This document shows positions 1 to 9,369 of a DNA stretch of 64,000 bases, one piece after another. Positions within the stretch are counted from its first letter, which is position 1. Each line of letters opens with the position of its first letter. Under the pieces are notes generated by a model that was not told the origin of the DNA, made no database searches, and worked only from the letters and a program-made list of their open reading frames with translations. This DNA is from Marinibacterium anthonyi (GTDB taxonomy: Bacteria > Pseudomonadota > Alphaproteobacteria > Rhodobacterales > Rhodobacteraceae), in NCBI GenBank assembly GCA_003217735.2, contig CP031585.1, forward strand, positions 5,101,501 through 5,165,500, given 5' to 3'. A program made the translations under genes and the position numbers.

Positions 1-1
1 G

Positions 2-1387
2 CACCGGCGTGAACGGCTGTGCGAATTGTTCTGGGACCTGCCCGACGACCCCAAGGCCGCGCTGCGCTGGTCGCTGAGCAAGCTGCGCAAGGTGCTGGAT
101 TCGCCCGACCGGCCGCGCATCCTGGCCGACCGGGAACGGGTGACGCTGGACCTTGACAGCGTCAACGTCGACATGCGCGAGATCCGGGCGCAGCTGCGCG
201 ATGACCCCCAGGGGCTGCCGGTTGCGACGCTCAAGACGATGGCCCGGCAGATGGACGCGGTGCTGTGCGACGGGCTGGACGGCGCCGGGGACGACGGGTT
301 CGACACCTGGCTTTATTCCGAACGCGCAGATGCGCGCACCGCCCAGGTCCAGATCCTGCGCGCGCTGGCCCTGCACCCGGACCTGCCCGCGATCGAAACC
401 GACAAGTGGCGCCGTCTGTGGTCCGATGTCGATCCCGAGGGCGCTTCGGCCGCGCCCGTCCGGCCCCCCGCGCCGCCGCGCGACACCGGGGCGGAAACAG
501 GGGCGGAAATCGGGGCCGAAATCGGGGCACAGACGGGGCTGCGCAGCCAGCGGATCGGCTTCTGCGAGGCGCCTGACGGGGCAAAGATCGCCTATGCGCG
601 GGTGGGCACGGGGCGGCCGCTGCTGAAGGCGGCGAACTGGCTGACGCACCTGGAATTCGACTGGACCAGCCCGATCTGGGGCAAGTCCTTTGCCGAGATG
701 GCGCGCGGGCGGACCTTCATCCGCTACGACGAACGGGGCTGCGGCCTGTCGGACTGGAACGTGAAAGACCTGGGCTTCGACGCCTTTGTCGAGGACCTGG
801 AGCTGGTGGCCGACAAGCTGGGGCTTGAGCGGTTTCCGCTGCTGGGGATCTCGCAGGGGGCGGCGGTGTCGATCGAATATGCCGTGCGCCACCCCGAACG
901 GGTGTCCGGCCTGATCCTGCTTGGCAGCTATGCCGCGGGCTGGATGCACCACGCCAGCCCCGAGGAAAAGGCCCGCCGCGAGGCCGTGCAGACCCTGACG
1001 CGGGTCGGCTGGGGCACCGACAACCCCGCGTACCGGCACATCTTTTCCCAGACCTTCATGCCCGATGCCGAACCCGGCGAACTGGCTTGGTTCGACGATT
1101 TCCAGAGGCTGACGACCTCGGCCGAAAACGCCGCCCGCTTCCAGGAGGCGTTTGGCACCATCGACGTGCGCGACAAGCTGGCCCAGGTCCGGGCGCCGAC
1201 GATCGTGCTGCATTCACAAGAGGACCAGCGCATTCCACTGGCCGAGGGGCGCGCCGTGGCGTCGGGCATTCCGAACGCGGAATTCGTGCCGCTGGACAGC
1301 CGCAACCACGTGCTGGTCGATTATGAACCGGCCTGGCAGACCTGCATCGCCGCGATCCGGGATTTCCTGGCCGACAACGATATCTGA
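2..1387 (+). CDS. SARP/BTAD-like DNA-binding domain fused to alpha/beta hydrolase (5' end outside window)
   Basis: The reading frame is open to the left edge, so the true start lies upstream. The first ~100 residues in the window (ELFWDLPDDPKAALRWSLSKLRK and onward) resemble the winged-helix and bacterial transcriptional activation region of SARP-type regulators. An Ala/Gly/Thr-rich linker with GAE/GAQ repeats follows (about nt 440-545), then a complete alpha/beta hydrolase domain. The hydrolase has an oxyanion-side RYDERGCGLSDW segment, nucleophile elbow GISQG (Ser codon 851-853), an acid in HSQEDQRIP and the catalytic His in SRNHVLVDY. This suggests a regulator whose C-terminal hydrolase-like domain senses or processes a ligand. 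Whether the hydrolase is active is not shown. It converges on the next gene with only four bases between the stops. Confidence 0.75.
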   Translation, partial: HRRERLCELFWDLPDDPKAALRWSLSKLRKVLDSPDRPRILADRERVTLDLDSVNVDMREIRAQLRDDPQGLPVATLKTMARQMDAVLCDGLDGAGDDGFDTWLYSERADARTAQVQILRALALHPDLPAIETDKWRRLWSDVDPEGASAAPVRPPAPPRDTGAETGAEIGAEIGAQTGLRSQRIGFCEAPDGAKIAYARVGTGRPLLKAANWLTHLEFDWTSPIWGKSFAEMARGRTFIRYDERGCGLSDWNVKDLGFDAFVEDLELVADKLGLERFPLLGISQGAAVSIEYAVRHPERVSGLILLGSYAAGWMHHASPEEKARREAVQTLTRVGWGTDNPAYRHIFSQTFMPDAEPGELAWFDDFQRLTTSAENAARFQEAFGTIDVRDKLAQVRAPTIVLHSQEDQRIPLAEGRAVASGIPNAEFVPLDSRNHVLVDYEPAWQTCIAAIRDFLADNDI

Positions 1388-1391
1388 CCGC

Positions 1392-2372
1392 TCAGCGGCC
1401 GATGACGCTCAGCCTTGTGGGCATCCGCAGCCTGGGCAGCGGCAGCCGGCGGGTTTCATGGCGCAGCTTTGGGCCATCGTCCGCGCCGCCTGCCCCGCAA
1501 TAGCGCGCATAGACGAAACGCCGACCGTCCGGCGCCCAGCACGGCGCGTTCAGCGATCCCTGCCCGCCGAAGGCACAGCGCATCACCCGCGGCGCGCCGC
1601 CGTCCGCGGGGATCACCCGCAATTCGACCTCGCGCCCGAAGGGGTGGCCCCGGGTGCGGCGCGGATAGGTCAGGTAACAGACGTGGCGCCCGTCGGGGGA
1701 CGGATGGGGGAACCAGTCCTGCCCGTCCGAACAGGTCATCCGCTGGGCATCCCGACCGTCGGGGCGCACCCGCCACAGCGACATCCCCTGCCCGCGGTCC
1801 GAGTTGAACCAGATCCATTGCCCATCGGGCGAGAATTCCGGCGCGTCGTAATGATGCCCGCTGCCCGGTTCGGCCTGAATCACGATCTGTTCCGGCATCC
1901 CGCCCAGGTCGCGCCGCGCAATGGTCCAGAGCCCTTCGCGCACGCAGGAATAGACGATCGACCGGCTGTCCGGCGCCCAGCCATGGAACCATGACGGCGT
2001 TTCGGGCACGATCATCTCGGGTTCCAGCGTATCAAGGCGCAGAACGTAGATCGCCGACCGGCCGTATTCCGTCATGTCCGTCACCGCCAGGCGCCGCCCG
2101 TCCGGGGACATCCCGTGATCGTTGTTGGTGCTGTGCAGCCGGTTGACAAAGACCTCCTCAAGCCGCCTGCGTCCGTCATTAAGCCAGATGCGGTACATCC
2201 GTCCCGCCGCGTTGACGATCAGGAACTGCCCGTCCGGCGACCAGCACGGCGCCTGGATCGGCAGGTTGGTCCTCAGCAGTACCTCGACCTCGCCTGTCAG
2301 GACATCGACAGCTTCGACCCAGGCCTCCATTCCCGGGGTCCAGTTTGTGATCACAGGTGTCACAACATCCAT
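1392..2372 (-). CDS. TolB-like beta-propeller (PD40 repeat) protein
   Basis: A 326-residue protein made almost wholly of PD40/WD40-like blades. The recurring blade signature is [SA]PDG/S followed by a beta strand, seen for example as SPDGQFLIVN, SPDGRRLAV, APDSRSIVY, SPDGQWIWF, SPDGRHVCY and APDGRRFVY. No signal peptide or enzyme motif is visible, so it is probably cytoplasmic. Similar propellers in this family occur in oligogalacturonate-lyase-like and TolB-like proteins, but no catalytic residue supports a lyase call. I chose the ATG at 2370-2372 because AGAGGGG lies just upstream on the minus strand; a GTG at 2400-2402 would add ten residues without a good ribosome site. Function unknown. 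Confidence 0.7.
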   Translation of the reverse strand: MDVVTPVITNWTPGMEAWVEAVDVLTGEVEVLLRTNLPIQAPCWSPDGQFLIVNAAGRMYRIWLNDGRRRLEEVFVNRLHSTNNDHGMSPDGRRLAVTDMTEYGRSAIYVLRLDTLEPEMIVPETPSWFHGWAPDSRSIVYSCVREGLWTIARRDLGGMPEQIVIQAEPGSGHHYDAPEFSPDGQWIWFNSDRGQGMSLWRVRPDGRDAQRMTCSDGQDWFPHPSPDGRHVCYLTYPRRTRGHPFGREVELRVIPADGGAPRVMRCAFGGQGSLNAPCWAPDGRRFVYARYCGAGGADDGPKLRHETRRLPLPRLRMPTRLSVIGR

Positions 2373-2795
2373 AGCAGCCCCTCTGACGCATTCCGCATCC
2401 ACAGCATTTCAACTTATAAGTGTATCACCCCGCAATACACAGGTCATGCGATTGTCACACCTGTGGCGCCTTTTTCCGTCAAAACGTTGAAATTGCGCCG
2501 CACTCAGCGGGAATTTCCGTGACAATGCGCCGACACACGTGCCGTTATGGGGCGGCGAACCCCGATTGCGCGCTGAAAAATACGCAACCATCTGCCTGTG
2601 CAGCAGGCACCGGACAGAAGAATCCTTCGAACGCGGGACTTTTTTCGGCCAATACCACGGTCGTTACAACGGTCGGTTCCCATAATGATCGGGCAGGCGC
2701 ATGTCCGGCGAGTCTCCATTCAACGACGGGACGATCCGGGTGACCCATATTTTCGGGTCCTTGACCGCGCCGATCGATTGGAATGGAGCGTGTTC
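2373..2795. other. Intergenic region between two divergent genes
   Basis: About 420 bases lie between the propeller gene (minus) and the large cysteine-peptidase-like gene (plus). Short frames run into the start of the plus-strand gene, for instance from GTG 2598 and ATG 2685 in the same frame, but the encoded residues are Arg-rich with poor similarity to the following protein. The stretch is less GC-rich than the flanking genes, so it probably holds both promoters. I see no RNA gene or convincing terminator. Confidence 0.4.
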
Positions 2796-5700
2796 ATGCC
2801 GGCGACCGACATCCAGGTGGGATTTCTGGAAAAGTATTTGGGCTTCAGACCCTCCGCCGCGGTTCTTGCCGCCAGGGCACAGGCGGCGGCGCGGGAAGCG
2901 GAACGCAAGTACCGCGAGCGAAAGGCCCAGTTCGAGGCGATCACCGCGCAATTCGCGGGCCTGGCCCCGGCTGCTGACCCGGACGTGGGTCAACTCGCTC
3001 ACCACGTCACCCAGATGACAAACCTTGAAGGCGCGCAGGATTTCGCGGCCGCGCTGGCCGAGCTTGAACAGGCCGTGCTGCTGGCGGGCGACATCCTGAC
3101 CGCCGTGACGAACCTCAAGGCAACTGCGGACAAGCTGCGCGGGATCCTGGCGACCATGCCCGCCCTGCCGGCCGGCGCGACACCGGCCGACCAGGCCGTG
3201 CTGACCCAGGCTCAAACCGACATGACGGCCGCCCTGCAAGACGAATATCCAACCCCTGCCGAGGTCATTGCCGCACAGACCGCCCTGGCCAACGTCGAGG
3301 CCATCCGCGACAGGCTGGCCGACGAGGCTCTGGAACGCGCAGCCCTGGAGGCCGCGACGGCCGAACTGGACGCCGTGCTGCCGTTGCTGCACGCACGTAT
3401 CGCCGCCCTGCATGCACATCCCAGACACGGGGTCCGCGATCTTGCGGGTCTCCAGCTTGAGGCCTACCTGGCCGACTTCCAGACAGCCCTGGCCACAAAT
3501 GACCCGGGGGACATCCACGCCCAGTACAATGAGATCGACAACATGCGCCAACGCCTGACGGCGCTGGACCGGGCTCTTGACGGCGACAGCACGGCGACCC
3601 TGCAGGCCCAGATCCAGGGGCGCAACGTCACCCCGGAACAGCAGACGGCGCTGATCGCCCTGGGCAAGCTTGACCAGAGGGCCCTGACCAAGGTGAACGA
3701 CAAGCTTCAGACGCTGGAGGCCGATGCCGGCGCCCGCAGCGCCGCCACGTTCGACGACAAACTGGCGTCCGAGGCCAGGCTCCTGACCGCCTTCGAAAAC
3801 CTGCAGATAGTGCGGACCGCGGCGAATGCAAACCTGGGCGACGCGACGCTGGCCCAGGCGCTGAACCAGGCGCAGGCAGATTACGACGCGGCGGTTGATC
3901 AGGCGCTCGCGATACGTGACAAGCGGCTGTTGATCCGGGCCGTGACGGCCGGTCCGTTGTCAGGCGACGCGCCAAGGAAACTTCCGCGCGGGGTCGTGAA
4001 CGGCGCCCTGGACCTGTTCGACAAGAACGCCCCCCTTGCCAGCGAGGCCCTTGACGCCGCCTCGCATTCGAAATCGCCCGAGGCGGTTCTGGCCTTCGCG
4101 GACCTGTGTTGCGACAGTTTCAATACCAGTTTCGAGGCGACCCTCGCGACACGGCAAATGACCACCGAAGACGCCATCGCCTACGCAACATCCCTGATCA
4201 AGCTGAGCGGCAAGATCCCCGCCGAATACCTGGCCGAGTTTCAGGACTACATATTCTATGATCGGCACTGGGACGATCGGGGCAACCTTGACGCGACCGG
4301 CAAGACCGCGGAACAGGTCACCCAGGATCGGGTCAAGCACGTGACGGACCGGCTTGTGCGGGACGATGGCACGCTGGACATCGCCGCCGGTCGTCAGGCC
4401 ATGTTGGACCTGATGTTCCACCCCGCCGCGCAGGACCCCAGCAATGCGCTGCTGATCAATCACATGCTGGAGACCTTCGACTGGCTTGAAAACACCCCCG
4501 AGGCCGAGGCGCTGCTGCAGAATGTCACCGTGCCGAACCCGGGCGCCGGGCTGGGCCTGGTGTCGCGGGATTGCGGCCAGGACGCGGCGCTTGTGGATGC
4601 CACGGACACCCGGCTCAGCATCATGAACGCGATGATGACGCCGATCCGGCAGGGCAAGATCGGCTCGTGCTTCTCGACCGCGCCGATCATCAAGATGCGC
4701 CAGGAAGACCCGCTGAAGACGATGAAGGCCTTCCGCGACCTGGCTCAGAACGGGGTCTTCAAGCCCGAAGGCGGCCTGCCACCGGTTCCGGCCATCGTGA
4801 ACCTGCCCGCCGACGACAACCCGCTGATCCGCAGCCTCGAGGCGACGGTGGCCACCTCGGGCGTCCAGCAGAACAGATCCCACAAGAACAGGGTCCTGGC
4901 CAGATCCGTCGGCGAGATCGGGAAGCTGATCAGCAAGGGCGCGGCTTCGGGCATCCGCAAGAGCGTCGAAAAGCGCCTGGCCAATGAAATCTGGGCTGCC
5001 GTGGAACTGTCCTACGAACCCGAAGCGGTGATCCCGGTCGCGGCGGACGGCCGTTCGAGCAAGGGACGCTATGTTCTGAAGAACAAGGACACCGGCCTGA
5101 CGATCGCGGACGAAGCCGAATACAAGGCCCTGATCACACGCGTCATCCGCGAGGTCGCCGCGGATCCGAATTCCGGCCTGGCGGGGCTGGAACAGGACCT
5201 GATCGACCAGCTGGACAAGAAAGGCTTTGCCAAGGCTCTGCAGATGGACGGCAGGGACCCGTGGAACCTGGCCAGCGGTGGCAGTCTGACCGACACGTAC
5301 AAGGTGTTGTACGGGTCGGTCGCCCTAAAGGATGTCGTGGGCAAGCAGGCGGTGAACAAGAAGGGATCGGCGCAGCGCGCGGTCAACGTTCTTCATTCGA
5401 TTGCGCGGGCCTCCGTGAAGCTGCCGGGGGACCCGGATCCCGACCGGATGCTGAACGGGTCGAATGCGTCCGCAAAGCATGCCTACAACATTCTGCCCTT
5501 CCATCCGGACATGCAGGCCCTGACCAGGGACGGCCCCGGCCAGATCGGCGCCAAGATCACCACCGAGGTGATCGACAAGGCCGCCGAGCTGGCCCGGACA
5601 CCGGTTCCCGCCGAACGCCTGGCCGGGTGCTACGAGGCCCTTGTGGCCGACAAGCTGAAGGGCGTGACCGATCCGGCGCTGAAACAGGCGTTGGAGAACG

Positions 5701-6131
5701 CGCTGCGCGATGGCATGCCCCAGCAAGCGATGACCCCGAGCGTTTTCCAGAAGCACTGCGCCACGGCCTTTGCCGTGGTTCACCAGCGCAAGGCCCAGAT
5801 GAAGGACGAAGAGGCGCAGGCGAACGGGGGACCGGCGATGTCGAAGAAGCAGAAGCAGCAGACTGAGCAACAGGAATACGCGAGCGACTGGTCTGCGATA
5901 CACAACAAGCTGCTCAACGCGCTTGACGTGCGCAGCTTCGTGGTGGCCGATACCAATTGGGGCGATGCGGACCAGAAGACCCTGTTGGCCGTCTTCCCCG
6001 ATCCGGTGACGGGTCTGCCGGTGTTCGGCATCAAGAAAGAGCCCCCGGGCACATTGGAGGCCGTTTCGGGCGCCACCAAGTTCACGGCCAGCCCGTGGGA
6101 ATGCTATACCAAAGCAAACGGAGATTTCTGA
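2796..6131 (+). CDS. Large putative papain/calpain-like cysteine peptidase (effector-like)
   Basis: A 1111-residue protein I do not recognise as a named family. The first ~400 residues are Ala/Leu/Glu-rich and predicted helical or coiled-coil, followed by further alpha-rich segments. Near residue 619 comes QGKIGSCF with Cys625, very like the QG.(x)GSC[FW] nucleophile motif of papain- and calpain-type peptidases. Near the C terminus His1036 (AIHNKL) is followed 18 residues later by Asn1054 in DTNWG, matching the His...Asn-x-Trp-Gly order and spacing of that fold. No signal peptide is visible. The start ATG 2796 has GGAG eight bases upstream; GTG 2598 and ATG 2685 are in-frame alternatives. The stop overlaps the start of the next gene by one base, so the two are co-translated. 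Inference: a secreted or injected effector, or an intracellular protease. Confidence 0.6.
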   Translation: MPATDIQVGFLEKYLGFRPSAAVLAARAQAAAREAERKYRERKAQFEAITAQFAGLAPAADPDVGQLAHHVTQMTNLEGAQDFAAALAELEQAVLLAGDILTAVTNLKATADKLRGILATMPALPAGATPADQAVLTQAQTDMTAALQDEYPTPAEVIAAQTALANVEAIRDRLADEALERAALEAATAELDAVLPLLHARIAALHAHPRHGVRDLAGLQLEAYLADFQTALATNDPGDIHAQYNEIDNMRQRLTALDRALDGDSTATLQAQIQGRNVTPEQQTALIALGKLDQRALTKVNDKLQTLEADAGARSAATFDDKLASEARLLTAFENLQIVRTAANANLGDATLAQALNQAQADYDAAVDQALAIRDKRLLIRAVTAGPLSGDAPRKLPRGVVNGALDLFDKNAPLASEALDAASHSKSPEAVLAFADLCCDSFNTSFEATLATRQMTTEDAIAYATSLIKLSGKIPAEYLAEFQDYIFYDRHWDDRGNLDATGKTAEQVTQDRVKHVTDRLVRDDGTLDIAAGRQAMLDLMFHPAAQDPSNALLINHMLETFDWLENTPEAEALLQNVTVPNPGAGLGLVSRDCGQDAALVDATDTRLSIMNAMMTPIRQGKIGSCFSTAPIIKMRQEDPLKTMKAFRDLAQNGVFKPEGGLPPVPAIVNLPADDNPLIRSLEATVATSGVQQNRSHKNRVLARSVGEIGKLISKGAASGIRKSVEKRLANEIWAAVELSYEPEAVIPVAADGRSSKGRYVLKNKDTGLTIADEAEYKALITRVIREVAADPNSGLAGLEQDLIDQLDKKGFAKALQMDGRDPWNLASGGSLTDTYKVLYGSVALKDVVGKQAVNKKGSAQRAVNVLHSIARASVKLPGDPDPDRMLNGSNASAKHAYNILPFHPDMQALTRDGPGQIGAKITTEVIDKAAELARTPVPAERLAGCYEALVADKLKGVTDPALKQALENALRDGMPQQAMTPSVFQKHCATAFAVVHQRKAQMKDEEAQANGGPAMSKKQKQQTEQQEYASDWSAIHNKLLNALDVRSFVVADTNWGDADQKTLLAVFPDPVTGLPVFGIKKEPPGTLEAVSGATKFTASPWECYTKANGDF

Positions 6132-6580
6132 TGACGGACCTCATCGATATCGTCCCCGGGCAGGAGATGGACGGCTCTGCCGCCGCGTATGAAGGCGACA
6201 TTGTCCATGGCTCGATCCGCGCGCTGGTCACGGCCGTTCCGGCGCTTCTGGAGCCCGGCGCGGCGGGCGAGCTGGCGCGGCATGTGAACAATTTCGCGCA
6301 GGGAGTCGACTTTGAGCCGATCATGGATCCGGCGGCGTTTGCCCGGGCCTACCGGGCGCGGCTGGCGGAGGAGGATCCGGCGCAGCCCTGGCAGCAGGAG
6401 GTGTTCCGGCTGAGCGATTTCGGCGTGCCGGACCTGGAGGCGATCCGGACGCCCGAACTGGTGGACGGCAAGCTGGTGTTCTTTGCCAGGCAAGTCGTGT
6501 CGGGGCTGGCCTATCGGGTGGAGGCGCCGCTGGAGGCGCTGGACAAAGCCAGCTACGACCCGGTGGCGATGGTGGCGTGA
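6131..6580 (+). CDS. Small acidic partner of the cysteine-peptidase-like protein
   Basis: A 149-residue, acidic, Ala/Leu-rich protein without a recognised domain, signal peptide or membrane segment. Its ATG overlaps the stop of the preceding gene (TGATG), so it is translationally coupled to the large peptidase-like protein. Size, acidity and coupling would fit a secretion chaperone, an inhibitor or an immunity protein for that partner, but nothing in the sequence decides between these. The gene is followed by a 130-base gap containing a palindromic repeat. Function unknown. Confidence 0.6.
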   Translation: MTDLIDIVPGQEMDGSAAAYEGDIVHGSIRALVTAVPALLEPGAAGELARHVNNFAQGVDFEPIMDPAAFARAYRARLAEEDPAQPWQQEVFRLSDFGVPDLEAIRTPELVDGKLVFFARQVVSGLAYRVEAPLEALDKASYDPVAMVA

Positions 6581-6672
6581 ACGGGTGTCCCACGCGTGGG
6601 ACATTTTCGCCCCAAATGAAATCAATGGGTTACAGAGGCGGATTAACCGGGCGTTAAGGTTTTGCCGTGGGT

Positions 6673-6701
6673 GTAAGATGGGTCATTGACCCATCCTACG
6701 C
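6673..6701. repeat. 29-bp palindromic repeat, copy 1
   Basis: The core GATGGGTCATTGACCCATC is an inverted repeat with two 9-base arms around a TT-like centre, flanked by GTAA and CTACGC. The whole 29-base unit recurs exactly, in the opposite orientation, at 51313-51341. It sits between the stops of two convergent genes, so it could act as a bidirectional terminator or be a REP-like element. Confidence 0.8.
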
Positions 6702-6708
6702 AGGCCGG

Positions 6709-7461
6709 TCACGCCGGGAAACCGGCCTTCAGGCGCGCGACGCCGCTGGTCAGCAGCGTGTGGTCCGATCCCACGACGAACAGGCTCGCGCCCGCCGCCC
6801 GCCAGCCGGTCAGATCTTCGCCCGGCGCCGCGTACAGCCCTGTGGCCGCCCCCGATACGCCCAGCACGTCGCGGCAGCGCGCGGCGGTTTGGGGCGCGAA
6901 GAAATCGCGCAATCCGTAGGACACCGACAGGTCCGCGCGGCCCACGAACAGCGCGTCCACCCCATCCACGCCGGCGATGGCTTCGCGGTTGTCGTAGCCG
7001 GCGGGATCCTCGATCTGGCAGATCAGCGAGACCTCGTCGGAGGTCATCGCGAAGTGGTCCTGAAGGCTGCGCCGCGCGTAGTCCGCCGCGCGGGTGGTGC
7101 CGGCGAACCCCCGGCCGCCGGGGCCGTAGTGCATGGATTTCACCAGCGCCGCCGCCTGATCGGCGCAACACACATGTGGCACCATGATCCCGGCGGCACC
7201 GGCATCCAGAAAGCCCAGCAGCGTTTCGGGCGCGCCGTTGGGCACGCGGATCACCAGCGGGCAGCCGGTGGCGCGGCCCGCGATCATCGCCGTATCCACC
7301 GCCCGGCGGTCGAACGGCGCGTGTTCGGCGTCAAGCACCAGGACATCCACGCCGCTTTGGCCCAGAACCTCGATCAGCATCGGGTCGGGGGTCTTGACGA
7401 AGACGCCCAGCAGGGGCGCGCGCGCCACCAGTCGGGCCTTGAAATCGGCATTCACACGCAT
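6709..7461 (-). CDS. HpcH/HpaI-family aldolase
   Basis: A 250-residue class II pyruvate-dependent aldolase of the HpcH/HpaI family, which cleaves or forms C-C bonds in 2-oxo-3-deoxy or 4-hydroxy-2-oxo acids using a divalent metal. Visible family features are LGVFVKTPDP near the N terminus, LDAEHAPFD, the catalytic Arg in LVIRVPNG, the metal ligand Glu in QIEDPAGYDN and the second ligand Asp in FVGRADLSVSYG. Length is normal for the family. The ATG (7459-7461) follows the stop of the upstream SnoaL-like gene by two bases, so it is the last gene of a five-gene minus-strand operon with the ABC importer. In the pathway it is the most likely chain-cleaving step, yielding pyruvate or a similar keto acid plus an aldehyde. 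Substrate unknown. Confidence 0.85.
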   Translation of the reverse strand: MRVNADFKARLVARAPLLGVFVKTPDPMLIEVLGQSGVDVLVLDAEHAPFDRRAVDTAMIAGRATGCPLVIRVPNGAPETLLGFLDAGAAGIMVPHVCCADQAAALVKSMHYGPGGRGFAGTTRAADYARRSLQDHFAMTSDEVSLICQIEDPAGYDNREAIAGVDGVDALFVGRADLSVSYGLRDFFAPQTAARCRDVLGVSGAATGLYAAPGEDLTGWRAAGASLFVVGSDHTLLTSGVARLKAGFPA

Positions 7462-7463
7462 GG

Positions 7464-8480
7464 TCAGATCACCGAAGGGGCCATGCCCGACACCGTCTGC
7501 ATGCGGCCCAGCACGTCCAGGCCCTGCATGTTCAGGAAGTGCAGGATGTCGATGAAGATCCAGTTCTCGGCCAGCTTGTCGCCGTCGCGGCGGTACATGT
7601 CGACGACGCGCATGTCGGCGGGTGCCGGGCCTGCGGGCAGCCCCATGTAGCCGCCCGAATTGGTCAGCGTCAGGTTGGCCCAGCCGAAGAAGCCGCCGAA
7701 ATTGCCTTCGGCCAGGCGGCAAAGATGGCCGTTGAACGTGCGGTCGCGGATCTGGGTGCGGAAGGGGCGCTGATGCTGTTCGATATACCGGTCGATCGTA
7801 TATGTTGCGCCGATCCCGTCGGGGCCCCACCAGATCATGTCGTCATGCCAGCTTTGGGCCAGTTCCTCTTGGGGCGTCATCGGCTTTTCGCGCGCGTTGA
7901 TGTCGCCGATCATGCGGTTGATCAGGGCCAGCGTGTCGCGCCCCTGCGCCGGGTCGGCATCGTCAAACAGCAGCCCGTCATGGGTCATCGGCCCCGGCTG
8001 GACCAGATGCGCGCCGGTCTGCGGCGGCAGCGGGCGCAGGCCCGCCTGGTGCATCAGGTGGATCAGGTCGCAGAACAGCGCGGTTTCCGTGATCTTGCCG
8101 TTTTCCACCTTGTTGAATTCGACATAGCGCAGCATGGCGATGCGCCGTGTCGGCGGGATGCCCAGGAAGGGCGCATCGAACAGCCCCATCAGGTGCCCCA
8201 TCGAGATGGTCCAGACGGATTGAAAGCCGTCGATCTCGTTATGGCCGGCGATGAAGATGTCCTGACGCCGCTGCACGCGGGACATGGCGGTCAGGAACGG
8301 CGCCCAGAAGGTCGCCGCCACGTCGGCCGCGCCGTGCTGTTCGTGGAACGGGTGCATGCCGCGCCAGTGCCAGTTCGCGGCGGTGCGTTCGGCAAGGATG
8401 GCGGCCACATTCGCAGGCGTAGCCCCGGCAAGCGCGTCGTAATGGGCGCGCACCAGCGCCTTTTCGGATTGGTAGGTCAA
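7464..8480 (-). CDS. Tandem SnoaL-like (NTF2-fold) protein, first of three
   Basis: A 338-residue protein with two SnoaL/NTF2-like domains, about residues 5-150 and 185-325. Each has the small alpha+beta-cone pattern with a conserved aromatic/acidic core: WHWRGMHPFHEQHG and FLGIPPTRRIAMLRYVEFNKVENGKI in the first, and MIWWGPDGIGATYTIDRYIEQH with KLAENWIFIDILHFL in the second. SnoaL-fold enzymes include polyketide cyclases, isomerases and dehydratases. No specific activity can be assigned. The start is TTG at 8478-8480, four bases after the permease stop. It is paralogous to the proteins at 14464-15507 and 17296-18264, an unusual concentration of one rare two-domain architecture in one locus. 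Confidence 0.8.
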   Translation of the reverse strand: MTYQSEKALVRAHYDALAGATPANVAAILAERTAANWHWRGMHPFHEQHGAADVAATFWAPFLTAMSRVQRRQDIFIAGHNEIDGFQSVWTISMGHLMGLFDAPFLGIPPTRRIAMLRYVEFNKVENGKITETALFCDLIHLMHQAGLRPLPPQTGAHLVQPGPMTHDGLLFDDADPAQGRDTLALINRMIGDINAREKPMTPQEELAQSWHDDMIWWGPDGIGATYTIDRYIEQHQRPFRTQIRDRTFNGHLCRLAEGNFGGFFGWANLTLTNSGGYMGLPAGPAPADMRVVDMYRRDGDKLAENWIFIDILHFLNMQGLDVLGRMQTVSGMAPSVI

Positions 8481-8484
8481 TGGT

Positions 8485-9366
8485 TTATCCTTTCACGGCG
8501 CCGGCGGTCAGGCCCGATACGATCTGGCGCTGGAAGACCAGGATCAGGGCGAACAGAGGGGCGGTGGCGCTGACCACGGCGGCGACGGCGAACATCACGT
8601 TGCCGGCCTCGAAGGTGGAGCCGAGGAAGCTGGCGATCTTGGGCACCATGGTCTGGTTGTCCTGCGACAGCAGCAGGGCGGTGACGGTGAAATCGTTGTA
8701 GGCCAGCAGGAAGGAAAACAGCCCCGTGGTGACGACGCCGGGCCACATCACCGGCATGATCACGTGGCGGAACGCCTGGAACCGGGTGCAGCCATCGACC
8801 ATGGCGCTTTCATCCAGGTCCTTGGGGATGTTGAGGAAAAAGGAATGCAGCATCCACAGCGTGAAGGGCTGGTTGATCGCCACCAGCACGATGATCGCCG
8901 TGGGCAGGTGCCCCCAGAGGTTCCATTCGAAGAAGGGCAGCAAATAGCCCGAGACCAGCGTGATATGCGGCATCGCCCGGAACACCAGCGCCAGCATCAG
9001 CAGCCAGAAGGCATAGCGGTTGCCCGACCGCGCCAGCGCGTAGCCCCCGAGCGTGCCCATCACCAGCGATATGGCCACCGTGAAGATCACGACGATGAAG
9101 GTGTTGAGCGCGGAACGCCAGAATTCCTCCTGCACCCAGGCGCCGATGTAGCCCTGAAGCGTGAAGGGGGATCCGGTTTCGGCAATCGTGCGCGTGCCCC
9201 AGAGCGCGTTGCGCCAATCGGCCTTGGAGAAGAAGTCGGCTTCGACCTTGAAGGAGCCCCAGAGGGTCCACAGGAACGGGAAGGCGGCGATGACGATCCA
9301 GGCGGCCACGAGGACGAGGGAGATCGTGCGCAGCATCGGGGATTGGCGATGGGCGGCAAGGCTCAT
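8485..9366 (-). CDS. Carbohydrate-type ABC transporter permease (MalG/UgpE class)
   Basis: A 293-residue inner-membrane permease with six predicted membrane segments, starting with MLRTISLVLVAAWIVIAAFP. The cytoplasmic EAA loop that contacts the ATPase appears as DESAMVDGCTRFQAFRHVIMP. The length and C-terminal placement of the loop are typical of the second permease of CUT1-family sugar and polyol importers. The gene starts three bases after the first permease stops and is followed four bases later by the SnoaL-like gene, so transporter and enzymes share a transcript. Its cognate ATPase is encoded divergently at 11931. Imported substrate unknown. Confidence 0.9.
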   Translation of the reverse strand: MSLAAHRQSPMLRTISLVLVAAWIVIAAFPFLWTLWGSFKVEADFFSKADWRNALWGTRTIAETGSPFTLQGYIGAWVQEEFWRSALNTFIVVIFTVAISLVMGTLGGYALARSGNRYAFWLLMLALVFRAMPHITLVSGYLLPFFEWNLWGHLPTAIIVLVAINQPFTLWMLHSFFLNIPKDLDESAMVDGCTRFQAFRHVIMPVMWPGVVTTGLFSFLLAYNDFTVTALLLSQDNQTMVPKIASFLGSTFEAGNVMFAVAAVVSATAPLFALILVFQRQIVSGLTAGAVKG

Positions 9367-9369
9367 GTG

